From assembly GCA_965267405.1 (NCBI GenBank), contig OZ253954.1, positions 62,001 through 126,000 on the forward strand: a DNA stretch of 64,000 nt, read 5' to 3'. Under the pieces are notes generated by a model, which was not told the origin of the DNA, made no database searches, and saw nothing but the letters and a program-made list of their open reading frames with translations. A program made the translations under genes and the position numbers. Position 1 is the stretch's first letter; every line of letters starts with the position of its first letter. Origin of the DNA: JAPPOI01 sp028818055. GTDB lineage: Bacteria > Pseudomonadota > Alphaproteobacteria > Rhodobacterales > Rhodobacteraceae. This document shows positions 16,081-25,211 of the stretch, piece after piece.

Positions 16081-18492
16081 TTAGTGGGCCACCGCACCAG
16101 AGCCTTCAGCGCCCTTTGCAGCAGCAGCGGCTGCAGCAGCGGCTTCTTCGGCTTCTTCGTCCCATTCGATACCTTCAGGCATCTCGACAAGCGCGTGCTT
16201 CAGAACCTCGCTCACGTGGCTGACGGGAATTATGGTCAAACCCTCTTTCACGTTGTCCGGTATTTCCGGCAGGTCTTTCGCATTCTCTTCCGGTATCAGA
16301 ACGGTTTTGATGCCGCCCCGAAGAGCAGCCAGTAGCTTTTCTTTCAGACCACCGATGGGCATTGCATTGCCGCGCAGCGATACCTCGCCCGTCATTGCAA
16401 TGTCTTTGCGCACAGGGATCTGGGTCAAAACCGACACGATCGATGTCACCATAGCCAATCCAGCCGAAGGTCCATCCTTTGGAGTCGCGCCATCTGGCAC
16501 GTGAACGTGGATGTCCATCGTGTCGAATTTCGGCGGCTTCACACCAATCGACGGAGCAATCGAACGGACATAACTTGATGCCGCATCAATCGACTCCTTC
16601 ATCACGTCACCGAGCTTACCAGTGGTCTTCATGCGACCCTTACCCGGCAACTTGAGGGCTTCGATCTGAAGCAAATCACCGCCAACTTGCGTCCACGCAA
16701 GGCCAGTAACGACACCAATTTGGTCTTCTTTCTCGGCCAAACCGTAGCGGAACTTTTTCACGCCCAAGAAGTCTTCCAGATTCTCTGGTGTAACGACGAC
16801 GCGTTCGTCTTCTTTGCGAACGATCTTGGTCACTGCTTTCCGCGCAATCTTGGCAATTTCACGTTCCAAGTTCCGGACACCGGCCTCACGGGTATACGTG
16901 CGGATGATCTCGTGAAGCGCTTCGTCGGTCAGCTCGAACTCTTTTTCTTTGAGCCCGTGGTTCTTGACCTGCTTGGCGATCAAATGCTGTTTGGCAATCT
17001 CCGATTTTTCATCTTCGGTGTAGCCAGCCAGCGGGATGATCTCCATCCGGTCAAGAAGTGGACCCGGCATGTTGTACGAGTTCGCAGTCGTCAGGAACAT
17101 GACGTTCGACAGGTCGTACTCGACTTCAAGATAGTGGTCGATGAAGGTCGAGTTCTGCTCTGGGTCCAACACCTCAAGCATGGCCGACGCCGGATCACCT
17201 CGGAAGTCCTGACCCATCTTGTCGATCTCATCGAGAAGGATAAGCGGGTTGGTTGTCTTGGCCTTTTTCAAAGCCTGGATAATTTTGCCCGGCATCGAAC
17301 CGATGTAGGTACGACGATGGCCACGGATTTCGCTTTCATCGCGAACACCGCCCAAGGAAATCCGGATGAATTCACGACCCGTTGCTTTCGCAACCGACTT
17401 GCCCAGCGATGTCTTACCAACACCCGGAGGACCAACGAGGCACATGATCGGACCTTTGAGCTTCTTCGAGCGCTGCTGCACGGCAAGATACTCGACGATC
17501 CGTTCTTTGACCTTCTCAAGACCATAGTGGTCGGCGTCCAAAACACTTTCTGCACGCTTCAGATCTTTCTTGACCCGGCTCTTCGTTCCCCAAGGGATCG
17601 ACAACATCCAATCAAGGTAGTTGCGCACAACCGTGGCCTCGGCCGACATTGGAGACATCGATTTGAGTTTCTTCAACTCGGCTTCAGCTTTTTCGCGAGC
17701 TTCTTTCGAGAATTTCGTTTCTTCGATCTTCTCTTCGAGTTCTGCGACTTCATTCGCGCCCTCTTCCCCGTCGCCAAGTTCTTTCTGAATGGCTTTCATC
17801 TGCTCATTCAAATAATACTCGCGCTGGGTGCGCTCCATTTGGCTTTTGACGCGTGTCTTGATCTTCTTTTCGACCTGCATCACGGACATTTCGCCCTGCA
17901 TCAGTCCGAACACGGTTTCCAGACGTTCAGCAACCACGAGTGTTTCCAAGAGCTTCTGCTTTTGATCCACCTCGACACCCAGATGACCGGACACGAGGTC
18001 GGCCAGCTTCTCAGGCTCGCGGGTTTCACCAATCTGGCTAAGCGCTTCTTCTGGGATGTTCTTTTTGACTTTGGCGTACCGCTCGAACTCTTCGGCAACG
18101 GAACGTACCAAGGCTTCAATAGCTGCGCCTTCGCCAACTTCCTCGAAAAGCGGTTCGGCTTGAGCCTCGAAAAACACGTCGTTTGGAACAAAATCTGTAA
18201 TTTGAACGCGTGAGCGGCCTTCGACCAGGACCTTCACGGTACCGTCCGGCAACTTCAAAAGCTGTAAAACGTTCGCAAGCACGCCGACACGGAATATGCC
18301 GTCCACGGTCGGATCATCTACCGACGGATCGATTTGCGAACTCAGCAGGATTTGTTTGTCATCCTGCATGACTTCTTCCAGCGCTTTGACCGATTTTTCT
18401 CGGCCTACAAAGAGCGGCACGATCATATGTGGGAATACCACGATGTCGCGCAGCGGAAGCACTGGGTAAGTCTGATTTTCAGTCGTGCTCAT
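16081..18492 (-). CDS. lon: ATP-dependent protease Lon
   Basis: Lon degrades misfolded and regulatory proteins in the cytosol. The 803-residue protein has the LON substrate-binding domain (~8-205), a coiled-coil-like middle, an AAA+ module with Walker A GPPGVGKTSLGKS and Walker B LILLDEIDKM, and the Ser/Lys protease domain with catalytic Ser in PKDGPSAGLAM and Lys in GLKEKLLAALRGG. The C terminus carries an unusual tail, EEAEEAAAAAAAAAKG, ending GAVAH. A sigma-32-like promoter is upstream. It starts at 18492 and ends beside a shared terminator. Confidence 0.98.
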   Translation of the reverse strand: MSTTENQTYPVLPLRDIVVFPHMIVPLFVGREKSVKALEEVMQDDKQILLSSQIDPSVDDPTVDGIFRVGVLANVLQLLKLPDGTVKVLVEGRSRVQITDFVPNDVFFEAQAEPLFEEVGEGAAIEALVRSVAEEFERYAKVKKNIPEEALSQIGETREPEKLADLVSGHLGVEVDQKQKLLETLVVAERLETVFGLMQGEMSVMQVEKKIKTRVKSQMERTQREYYLNEQMKAIQKELGDGEEGANEVAELEEKIEETKFSKEAREKAEAELKKLKSMSPMSAEATVVRNYLDWMLSIPWGTKSRVKKDLKRAESVLDADHYGLEKVKERIVEYLAVQQRSKKLKGPIMCLVGPPGVGKTSLGKSVAKATGREFIRISLGGVRDESEIRGHRRTYIGSMPGKIIQALKKAKTTNPLILLDEIDKMGQDFRGDPASAMLEVLDPEQNSTFIDHYLEVEYDLSNVMFLTTANSYNMPGPLLDRMEIIPLAGYTEDEKSEIAKQHLIAKQVKNHGLKEKEFELTDEALHEIIRTYTREAGVRNLEREIAKIARKAVTKIVRKEDERVVVTPENLEDFLGVKKFRYGLAEKEDQIGVVTGLAWTQVGGDLLQIEALKLPGKGRMKTTGKLGDVMKESIDAASSYVRSIAPSIGVKPPKFDTMDIHVHVPDGATPKDGPSAGLAMVTSIVSVLTQIPVRKDIAMTGEVSLRGNAMPIGGLKEKLLAALRGGIKTVLIPEENAKDLPEIPDNVKEGLTIIPVSHVSEVLKHALVEMPEGIEWDEEAEEAAAAAAAAAKGAEGSGAVAH

Positions 18493-18570
18493 AGGCTTTC
18501 CTTATTATTGGCAAGAAGGTCAGATCCCGACACGCGGCAATCTTTCGCCTTCTCCGATCATGGCCTCTAT

Positions 18571-18597
18571 ATGTGGGGGCCAAATCGCATGCTTCAA
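18571..18597 (-). promoter_or_regulatory. Candidate heat-shock (RpoH) promoter of lon
   Basis: Read on the minus strand, TTGAAG (18597-18592) is followed after 13 bases by CCCCACAT (18578-18571), close to the alphaproteobacterial RpoH pattern of CTTGAA and CCCCAT-like elements. It sits about 80 bases before the lon start. The remainder of 18493-18840 (348 bases) is otherwise AT-rich intergenic DNA in which I see no gene; it must also hold the promoter of the rightward gene near 18841. Confidence 0.5.
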
Positions 18598-18840
18598 CCT
18601 GCATTTTGGTCGATTTGCAGTTTGAACGCTCGCCCTGCGCACCGCAAGACGTGTCGGACGCTTATTCGTGAAAAATCATAAAAACTTGGGCGCTCGGCAA
18701 AATGGCTCTCATGGACATTGCCGAGAAGCGCTGCTGATTGTTCACAATTGCCCAATTTATCACAAGAATCGCCCAATTTTCGGCGTAGTCCGCTTGGAAA
18801 GTGCACGGCATTGAAACCAGGACATTGTGCCAAAAAAACT

Positions 18841-19803
18841 TTGGGTAACGAATTGAAGCTTTCTCGGACTGTCAAATTTCTCAAGCGCCGCTCTCGCCGA
18901 GTAATCGGAAGCGGCTTTTATCTTGGGGCAGTGGTTACGCTTCTTATCGGAATGAATACGTTTCAGTGGTTCTGGTACGACCTGAAATTCGGAGTCGAAG
19001 AAATACTGGCGGCTGAGGGTCTAAGCGAAATCCTGTTCGCGATTCAGATGTTCGCTCTGGTTGACCTCCTGCCCTTTTTCCTCGTCATGAGCTTGACCTT
19101 CGTTCTTTGTATCGGCTGCTCGGCCTTGGTCACCGGAATTGTTTTCTCGTTTCTCCCAATGCGGTTTCATGCATGGCTCGATGGAATGATGATTGCCGTT
19201 CCGTTGGTTTTGGTTGCGAATATTTCGGGACTTATGGAACTCATCGACCAGCGTTATCGCGTCTTCGTTGTGATCGTTTCATTTGTCCTGTTGATGCGCT
19301 TCTTTTGTTCAGGCGTTTGGCACCGACTTCCGTTTAACATCGTGCTGAAAGACAGCGCATCGTCCGTTGTCGACGTTCCCTTAGAGGTTGTCCGCACCAG
19401 GCTGGACCCCAATCAGACGGACGATCCGGCGGATCGCGCGTATTTCCACGGTGAAATCTTGAATGAGCTCGGAGAGGTGTCGGCTCAGATCGAAAAATCC
19501 AGCGACGACGAATTCACCATACGCGAGGACTTTGCAGGAAAAGGCCAATACCGCGAAACTCGGTTTGCTCTGAAAGCAGACGGGCAATCGACAGAGATTA
19601 ACATCCGCACAGAACTCACCAAATTGGCGCCGCTTGCCTATTGGGAGCTTTGGGCCCGCCCCTACGCAGCTGATTATCTGGATCATCTTACTGCACGACT
19701 GGCCAACAGCCGTGATCGGTCAGCGTATGGAATGTGTGTGGCTCGCTTTAGAAAAGCACACGACAAGAAACGCGCCAAAATTCTAAAGGCAAGAGCGACC
19801 TAA
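18841..19803 (+). CDS. Unrecognised membrane protein with cytoplasmic C-terminal domain
   Basis: I do not recognise this family. The frame is open from TTG 18718, but the first residues there look non-coding, so I place the start tentatively at TTG 18841 (320 residues); ATG 18952 is the first in-frame ATG. The product has a basic N terminus (KFLKRRSRRV), four to five hydrophobic segments in the first ~160 residues, then a ~160-residue soluble, charged domain containing DPADRAYFHGEILNELGEV and ending in a basic tail (KKRAKILKARAT). Its stop overlaps the tgt stop by 4 bases (convergent). Confidence 0.6.
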   Translation: MGNELKLSRTVKFLKRRSRRVIGSGFYLGAVVTLLIGMNTFQWFWYDLKFGVEEILAAEGLSEILFAIQMFALVDLLPFFLVMSLTFVLCIGCSALVTGIVFSFLPMRFHAWLDGMMIAVPLVLVANISGLMELIDQRYRVFVVIVSFVLLMRFFCSGVWHRLPFNIVLKDSASSVVDVPLEVVRTRLDPNQTDDPADRAYFHGEILNELGEVSAQIEKSSDDEFTIREDFAGKGQYRETRFALKADGQSTEINIRTELTKLAPLAYWELWARPYAADYLDHLTARLANSRDRSAYGMCVARFRKAHDKKRAKILKARAT

Positions 19804-20927
19804 AGCTGCGCGATATCGCCTTCGGCCCGCGTAGTATGAAAATCTGCCTCCCACCCAGCAAACCGATTTTCACTGATCGCCTCGCGCATGCCAGCCATAA
19901 TCTCCTGAAAATAATGCAGATTATGCCATGTCAAAAGCATGCCCGAGATCATCTCTCCGGCGCGGAATACGTGGTGCAGGTACGCCCTTGAATACCCGCG
20001 GCAAGCTGGGCAGCCGCATGCCTCGTCCAAAGGGCGCGGGTCGTCCGCGTGGCGTGCATTCTTGATATTGACCACTCCGTGACGCGTGAATGCCTGACCG
20101 GTTCGGCCAGATCGCGAGGGAAGCACACAGTCCATCATGTCGATGCCGCGCTTGACCGCGCCGACGATGTCGTCCGGCTTTCCGACGCCCATCAGGTAGC
20201 GCGGCTTGTTTACCGGCAGCATGTCTGGTGCATAGTCCAGCACACCAAACATCGCCTCCTGCCCCTCGCCAACGGCTAGCCCTCCAACGGCGTAACCGTC
20301 AAACTCAATCGCTCTGAGGGCTTTGGCGCTTTCTTCCCGCAACTCTTGCGTCACACCACCTTGCTGAATTCCGAAAAGAGCGTGGCCAGGCCTATCACCA
20401 AACGCATCTCTTGATCTTTGTGCCCAACGCATTGAAAGCCGCATGCTTTCGGCGACGCGTTTTTCGTCGGCCGGCAATGCGGGGCATTCGTCAAAGCACA
20501 TCACGATGTCTGATCCCAACAAGCGTTGGATTTCCATCGATGTTTCCGGCGAAAGCATGTGTTTCGAGCCATCGATGTGACTTGAGAACTTTACACCCTC
20601 TTCGGTGAGCTTGCGCAGTCCGGCAAGGCTCATAACCTGAAATCCACCGGAGTCGGTCAAGATCGGCTTATCCCAGTTCATAAACGTGTGCAGACCACCA
20701 AGCGCTGCGACCCGCTCAGCGCCGGGGCGCAGCATCAGATGGTAGGTATTGCCCAGAAGCACATCCGCACCTGTTGCTGCCACGCTTTCCGGCATCATGG
20801 CTTTTACTGTTCCTGCTGTACCAACCGGCATGAACGCAGGCGTGCGGATGACACCTCGGGGCGTCGAGATCTCGCCGGTTCTGGCGGAACCATCCTGTGC
20901 GTGCAGTTCAAAGGAAAATTTGCCCAC
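19800..20927 (-). CDS. tgt: tRNA-guanine(34) transglycosylase
   Basis: It exchanges guanine 34 of GUN-anticodon tRNAs (Asp, Asn, His, Tyr) for the queuosine precursor preQ1. The 375-residue protein has the TIM-barrel motifs GTVKAMMPESV, LTDSGGFQVMSL (catalytic Asp), GGLAVGEGQE and VLPSRSGRTGQAFT (second catalytic Asp region), and the zinc site in CGCPACRGYSRAYLHH. A tRNA-Asp gene, one of its substrates, is also in this window. It faces the sufT-like gene across 149 bases. Confidence 0.97.
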   Translation of the reverse strand: MGKFSFELHAQDGSARTGEISTPRGVIRTPAFMPVGTAGTVKAMMPESVAATGADVLLGNTYHLMLRPGAERVAALGGLHTFMNWDKPILTDSGGFQVMSLAGLRKLTEEGVKFSSHIDGSKHMLSPETSMEIQRLLGSDIVMCFDECPALPADEKRVAESMRLSMRWAQRSRDAFGDRPGHALFGIQQGGVTQELREESAKALRAIEFDGYAVGGLAVGEGQEAMFGVLDYAPDMLPVNKPRYLMGVGKPDDIVGAVKRGIDMMDCVLPSRSGRTGQAFTRHGVVNIKNARHADDPRPLDEACGCPACRGYSRAYLHHVFRAGEMISGMLLTWHNLHYFQEIMAGMREAISENRFAGWEADFHTTRAEGDIAQL

Positions 20928-21076
20928 GGTGTTGCCCTTCCAAAGCTCAAGCGGACTTACTTGGATTTTCCACCAACCCCAAGAGTAAGGATGGAAAAAT
21001 GCATGATAATGCGACTACTTTACCTGCCGGACACATTCCCTATATAAAAAGTCGACTATATGAGGCGCAGGTTCCC

Positions 21077-21436
21077 ATGGACAGCACGGATCAACTTGAA
21101 GGCACACCGCTGATTAAACCGTCAAGCACGGATCACAATCTTTATGACCCTGTCGTCGAAGCCTGCCGAACGGTCTATGACCCTGAAATCCCAGTGAATA
21201 TCTACGACCTTGGCCTCATCTACACGATCGAGATTGATGAAGAGAGCGCGGTTCGTGTCATCATGACCCTAACAGCCCCCGGGTGCCCAGTTGCTGGCGA
21301 CATGCCGGGATGGGTGGCCGAAGCCATTGAACCATTGCCTGGTGTGAAAACAGTTGATGTAGAGTTAACCTGGGAACCACCATGGGGTATGGACATGATG
21401 TCCGACGAAGCCCGGCTGGAATTGGGCTTTATGTAG
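21077..21436 (+). CDS. SufT-like iron-sulfur assembly protein (MIP18/DUF59)
   Basis: A 119-residue MIP18-family (DUF59) protein. Members help mature or deliver Fe-S clusters. Motifs include VYDPEIPVNIYDLGLIY, TAPGCPVAGDM with the conserved reactive Cys, and the C-terminal VDVELTWEPPWG. I chose ATG 21077 with AGG 6 bases upstream; an in-frame ATG at 20999 is possible but would include the likely promoter region. It leads a same-strand series with sufA-like, tfoX-N and tpiA genes; the suf operon proper is not in the window. Confidence 0.88.
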   Translation: MDSTDQLEGTPLIKPSSTDHNLYDPVVEACRTVYDPEIPVNIYDLGLIYTIEIDEESAVRVIMTLTAPGCPVAGDMPGWVAEAIEPLPGVKTVDVELTWEPPWGMDMMSDEARLELGFM

Positions 21437-21534
21437 ATATCACGTCCAATTGGTCGGGACACAGAATTTGTGAAGATTTGGCCAATGAACCGCAACCGCT
21501 TGGAAAACAGACTGTAAGCCATTAACTTAGGATC

Positions 21535-21921
21535 ATGTTCGGAATACCTGGAAAACAAGCTGTCTCGATGACGCCCGCGGCTGTAAAACAGATCGCGAAG
21601 CTGATGGATCGCGAAGGCCACAAAGGCTTGCGGATCGGCGTCAAAAAAGGCGGCTGCGCGGGTATGGAATACACGATGGACTATGCTAACGAAATCGATC
21701 CAATGGACGAAGTCGTCGAGCAAGACGGTGCACGCGTCATGATCGCGCCAATGGCACAGATGTTCTTGTTTGGAACCGAGATTGATTACGAGGTCTCGCT
21801 TCTTGAAAGCGGCTTTAGGTTTCGCAATCCAAACGTTGAGGACGCCTGTGGATGCGGCGAATCTATCAAGTTCAAGGACATTGATGAGCTGGCTGCCGAA
21901 CGAAACGCATCCGGCGCGTGA
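21535..21921 (+). CDS. HesB/IscA-type iron-sulfur carrier (SufA-like)
   Basis: An A-type carrier that passes Fe-S clusters to apo-proteins. The 128-residue product has the three diagnostic cysteines, one in KKGGCAGMEYTMD and two in the C-terminal DACGCGESIKF. The N terminus contains SMTPAAVKQIAKLM as usual for the family. AGGA lies 5 bases before the ATG. It is 98 bases downstream of the SufT-like gene and overlaps the next gene by GTGA, so the downstream genes are probably translationally coupled to it. Confidence 0.94.
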   Translation: MFGIPGKQAVSMTPAAVKQIAKLMDREGHKGLRIGVKKGGCAGMEYTMDYANEIDPMDEVVEQDGARVMIAPMAQMFLFGTEIDYEVSLLESGFRFRNPNVEDACGCGESIKFKDIDELAAERNASGA

Positions 21922-22229
21922 GCCTGTCTGAAAGCGATATCGCTTTCGCTTTCGAACTTTTCTCAGACCTGCCCGACCTGACCCATCGCAAAATGTTTGG
22001 CGGCATGTGCCTTTACTCTGAAGGCGTCGTCTTTGCATTATGCAGCAGCGATGGGCGTATCTTTCTAAAAGCTATCGAAGAACTGGCCGGACGAATGGCC
22101 GGTAACGGTGCCGAGCAGTTTCACTCGATGCCCTATTGGTCGTTGCCCGAAGACGCGCTTGACGATCCCGAGCGTGCCTGCGAATTGGCAAGGGAAACTC
22201 TTTCGATGCTCGCAAAGGACCGATCATGA
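21918..22229 (+). CDS. TfoX/Sxy N-terminal domain protein
   Basis: A 103-residue protein matching the TfoX N-terminal domain, with HRKMFGGMCLYSEGVVFALC and FHSMPYWSLPEDALDD. It lacks the C-terminal domain of the competence regulator TfoX/Sxy. Stand-alone members are common in alphaproteobacteria and have no settled function, so a role in competence should not be assumed. It starts with GTG overlapping the sufA stop (GTGA) and ends overlapping the tpiA ATG (ATGA). Confidence 0.85.
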   Translation: MSLSESDIAFAFELFSDLPDLTHRKMFGGMCLYSEGVVFALCSSDGRIFLKAIEELAGRMAGNGAEQFHSMPYWSLPEDALDDPERACELARETLSMLAKDRS

Positions 22230-22969
22230 GAAAACTCGCCGCCGGGAACTGGAAAATGAATGGCACCGCTGACAGCCTTGCCGAGATCGACGCATTGATT
22301 GAAGCCCATCCATCATCGGCTTGTGACATTTTGATTTGCCCGCCGGCCACTCTGTTGACCCGCATGAGCGATCGAACATCAGGGTCGGCAGTCGCAGCAG
22401 GTGCGCAAGATTGCCATGCCAGTGCATCCGGCGCTCATACTGGCGATATTTCCGCTGACATGATCGCTGACGCTGGCGGTTCTTACATCATTGTTGGGCA
22501 TTCGGAACGAAGAGCTGACCACGGTGAAACTGACGCCGACATTTCCGCCAAAACCAGCGCCGTTTGGAGCGCGGGACTGAAAGCCATTGTTTGCGTCGGC
22601 GAAACCTTGAGTGAACGCGAAGCCGGGCAAACTTTGGATATCGTTGGTGGCCAGATCGCGGCATCGCTGCCCGACGGCGTGACATCTCAAAACACAGTTG
22701 TCGCTTATGAACCGGTGTGGGCGATCGGTACCGGCAAAGTACCAACGCTCGAAGAAATCGCCGAGGTCCACGATGACATCAGGAGCCGCCTCGTTGCCCG
22801 CTTTGGTGACGATGCCAACGGTATCCGGCTGCTGTACGGTGGATCGGTCAAACCCTCGAACGCTTCCGAGATCTTTGCCGTCAGCAATGTCGATGGAGCT
22901 TTGGTCGGCGGAGCGTCTCTGAAGGCATCCGACTTCAGCGGTATTATCTCCGCTCTCGAAAACGCCTGA
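22226..22969 (+). CDS. tpiA: Triosephosphate isomerase
   Basis: It interconverts dihydroxyacetone phosphate and glyceraldehyde 3-phosphate. The 247-residue TIM barrel has RKLAAGNWKMNGT (catalytic Lys and Asn), IVGHSERR (catalytic His), AYEPVWAIGTGK (catalytic Glu and phosphate loop) and LYGGSVKPSNA. The start overlaps the TfoX-N stop by 4 bases. It ends 1 base before the stop of the convergent zapE gene. Confidence 0.98.
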   Translation: MRKLAAGNWKMNGTADSLAEIDALIEAHPSSACDILICPPATLLTRMSDRTSGSAVAAGAQDCHASASGAHTGDISADMIADAGGSYIIVGHSERRADHGETDADISAKTSAVWSAGLKAIVCVGETLSEREAGQTLDIVGGQIAASLPDGVTSQNTVVAYEPVWAIGTGKVPTLEEIAEVHDDIRSRLVARFGDDANGIRLLYGGSVKPSNASEIFAVSNVDGALVGGASLKASDFSGIISALENA

Positions 22970-22970
22970 T

Positions 22971-24062
22971 CTATTGCGCCCAATCGGCGGCCTGCATCTC
23001 GCGTAGACGGCTGGCTGTGCGTTCAAATTCAAAGCTGCCTTCGCCCTCAATATATAGCCGCTCGGGCGCGTCGGCGGCCGAGGCGATAAGCCGAACACGA
23101 GCTTCGTACAGTGCATCAATTAAGGTTACGAACCTTTTGGCCTGATTGTAGTTTTCCGAACTCAGGCGCGGAATATCGTCAAGGATCAGGACCCGGATGG
23201 CTTCAGCAAGAGCCAAGTAGTCCGCCGGCCCCAAAGGCTGTCCGCACAGATCATAGAATGAAGCCCGACCAACCCCATTGGAGTAGTTTGGCAGAACGAC
23301 GTCCCGGCTTCTGACGACAAGTGTGAGCGGTTCGGTTTGTCCACCTGAGAGATCGCTCCAAATATCGTCTAAAGCAGACTTCGCTTCAGATGTTGCCGGA
23401 TGAAAATACGTCCGCGTCCCTTCGAGTCGATTCTGGCGATGATCTGTGGGCGACTTCAGTTCAATGACCGTCAGTTTTTCAGTGATCAAATCGATGAATG
23501 GCAGGAACAACGCGCGATTCAGACCATCCTTGTACAAGTCGCTTGGAATTCTGTTCGACGTTGTCACCACCGTCACGCCTCGTTCGAACATGTACTCAAA
23601 CAACCGCCCCACGATCATTGCATCTGCGATGTCCGTGATCTGCATTTCATCGAGACAAAGCAATCGAAGATCCTTGGTCAGATCTCGGGCCACCGGAAGA
23701 ATTGCATCATCAACACCGGTCTTCCTTGCCTCGTGGAGGGCCGATTGGACTTCTTGCATGAAGGCATGAAAGTGGACCCGGCGCGTTCCTTCAATCGACA
23801 CATGATCGTGGAACATATCCATGAGCATCGACTTACCGCGCCCAACGCCACCCCAGATGTATGCACCTTTGACCGGCTCAGACTTCTTGGCAAAAACCCA
23901 GCCCAATCCACCCGCCTTTTGCGGAGCACGGCGCAATGCATCCGAGATTTCGTCCAGAGCTCTTAAAACAGCGTCCTGGGCCGGATCGCGTTTCAACGCT
24001 CCGGCGGCTACCTGTTTTTCATACGCATTACGTACCGCTCCCATCACTGGCAGAAGAAACAT
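22971..24062 (-). CDS. zapE: AFG1/ZapE-type ATPase
   Basis: A 363-residue AAA+-like ATPase. In E. coli ZapE associates with the Z ring; the mitochondrial relative AFG1 aids turnover of respiratory proteins. The Walker A is GAYIWGGVGRGKSMLMD, followed by RRVHFHAFMQEV, Walker B LLCLDEMQITDIADAM and sensor TTSNRIPSDLYKDG. It follows the FAD monooxygenase by 22 bases on the same strand and may be part of that transcription unit. Confidence 0.95.
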   Translation of the reverse strand: MFLLPVMGAVRNAYEKQVAAGALKRDPAQDAVLRALDEISDALRRAPQKAGGLGWVFAKKSEPVKGAYIWGGVGRGKSMLMDMFHDHVSIEGTRRVHFHAFMQEVQSALHEARKTGVDDAILPVARDLTKDLRLLCLDEMQITDIADAMIVGRLFEYMFERGVTVVTTSNRIPSDLYKDGLNRALFLPFIDLITEKLTVIELKSPTDHRQNRLEGTRTYFHPATSEAKSALDDIWSDLSGGQTEPLTLVVRSRDVVLPNYSNGVGRASFYDLCGQPLGPADYLALAEAIRVLILDDIPRLSSENYNQAKRFVTLIDALYEARVRLIASAADAPERLYIEGEGSFEFERTASRLREMQAADWAQ

Positions 24063-24084
24063 GGCCAGAACGGAAAGAAAAGCC

Positions 24085-25200
24085 CTAGCTGTCTGAGGTT
24101 ACATCAAATCGATAGAGCCAATCGAAGCGCCGAAGAGCCGATTTTGGTGAAATGCGCCCACCAATCCTGAGAGCCGCATGCGCAAACGATTTCATCGGCG
24201 GCTTCAAATGATAGTTTCGCGCATTCGCCGTGGAAGCGTCGACGACGCGTTCAACTCTGACACGTCGTGCGATCGGATAGTCTTTCAAAGAACCAGAACT
24301 CAAACGTTCAGCCAAAACCCATGCGTCTTCCAGCGCCATATTCGCGCCTTGTGCCAAAAACGGCAGCATTGGGTGTGCCGCATCCCCAAGAAGAATTTGA
24401 GGGCCGCTGTACCAGACTGGCGCCACGGGATGTCGGAACAATCCCCACAGGAAGCAATCATCTATTTGTTCTAGCCATTTGCGTACGCGAGGCGTGAAGT
24501 CGGTGAAAGCAGATTGCACGTTGGCAGGATCGTCCGTGTGACGCCACCCTTCCTCCACCCAATTGTCACGCTCTTCTATGGCGACGATGTTGCGCAGACC
24601 ATTCTTCAGCGGATAGCTGACGATGTGACGGCCGGGTCCCATGTGCACTTCGACTTCAGCTGGGCCGTCATCCGGAATCAGCGCGCGCCACGCCACCTGA
24701 CCTGTGAAGAAAGGCTCAATATCTACGTTGATGTTGCGGCGCATTGAAGAATGAATTCCGTCGGCGCCAATAAGGTAGTCGTCGCCTTCCAACGCGCTGC
24801 CGTCGGGTGGCGCTTCTACCTGCCGACCAAATTCTAGTTTTGCACCCGCCTTGACGGCTGCGTCGGCTAAAATGTCGATAAGCTTGGCACGGTGGATCAA
24901 ATACCATCCCAGGTCCGGGGCATAACGTTCAAGATCAAGCGTCAAAACCCCTCGGCCAGTGGTTCCGTCCATAAGGTGGACAGATTTTGTGAGTAACGCC
25001 GCATTTGCAATTGCCTCGCCACAGCCCAGCGCGGCAAGAACGGCATATCCATTGGGGCTGATTTGGATCCCTGCCCCAACCTCGGTCAATTCAGGTGCCT
25101 GCTCAGCAACGGTTACGTCGTGCCCGCGGGATGCCAACGCTGTCGCTGCTGCAAGCCCGCCGATGCCAGCTCCGATGATGGTGATACGAAAGCGTTCCAT
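24085..25200 (-). CDS. FAD-dependent monooxygenase (salicylate hydroxylase-like)
   Basis: A group A flavoprotein monooxygenase of 371 residues that would hydroxylate an aromatic or similar substrate with NAD(P)H and O2. It shows the FAD motif ITIIGAGIGGLAAATALASRG, the DG motif region in YLIGADGIHSSMRR, and the GD motif in ILLGDAAHPMLPFLAQGA. I chose ATG 25200, with AGGGG 9 bases upstream, over TTG 25206. It lies 11 bases after the large glycosyltransferase gene. Several ubiquinone-pathway hydroxylases have the same fold, so the substrate is open. Confidence 0.88.
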   Translation of the reverse strand: MERFRITIIGAGIGGLAAATALASRGHDVTVAEQAPELTEVGAGIQISPNGYAVLAALGCGEAIANAALLTKSVHLMDGTTGRGVLTLDLERYAPDLGWYLIHRAKLIDILADAAVKAGAKLEFGRQVEAPPDGSALEGDDYLIGADGIHSSMRRNINVDIEPFFTGQVAWRALIPDDGPAEVEVHMGPGRHIVSYPLKNGLRNIVAIEERDNWVEEGWRHTDDPANVQSAFTDFTPRVRKWLEQIDDCFLWGLFRHPVAPVWYSGPQILLGDAAHPMLPFLAQGANMALEDAWVLAERLSSGSLKDYPIARRVRVERVVDASTANARNYHLKPPMKSFAHAALRIGGRISPKSALRRFDWLYRFDVTSDS

Positions 25201-25211
25201 GGCCAAGACCC

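Noticed and set aside
16687..18213. 508-codon open frame on the plus strand inside lon
   Set aside because: Exactly antisense to the conserved lon coding sequence; its translation is Phe/Leu/His-rich, as expected for a shadow frame, with no ribosome site.
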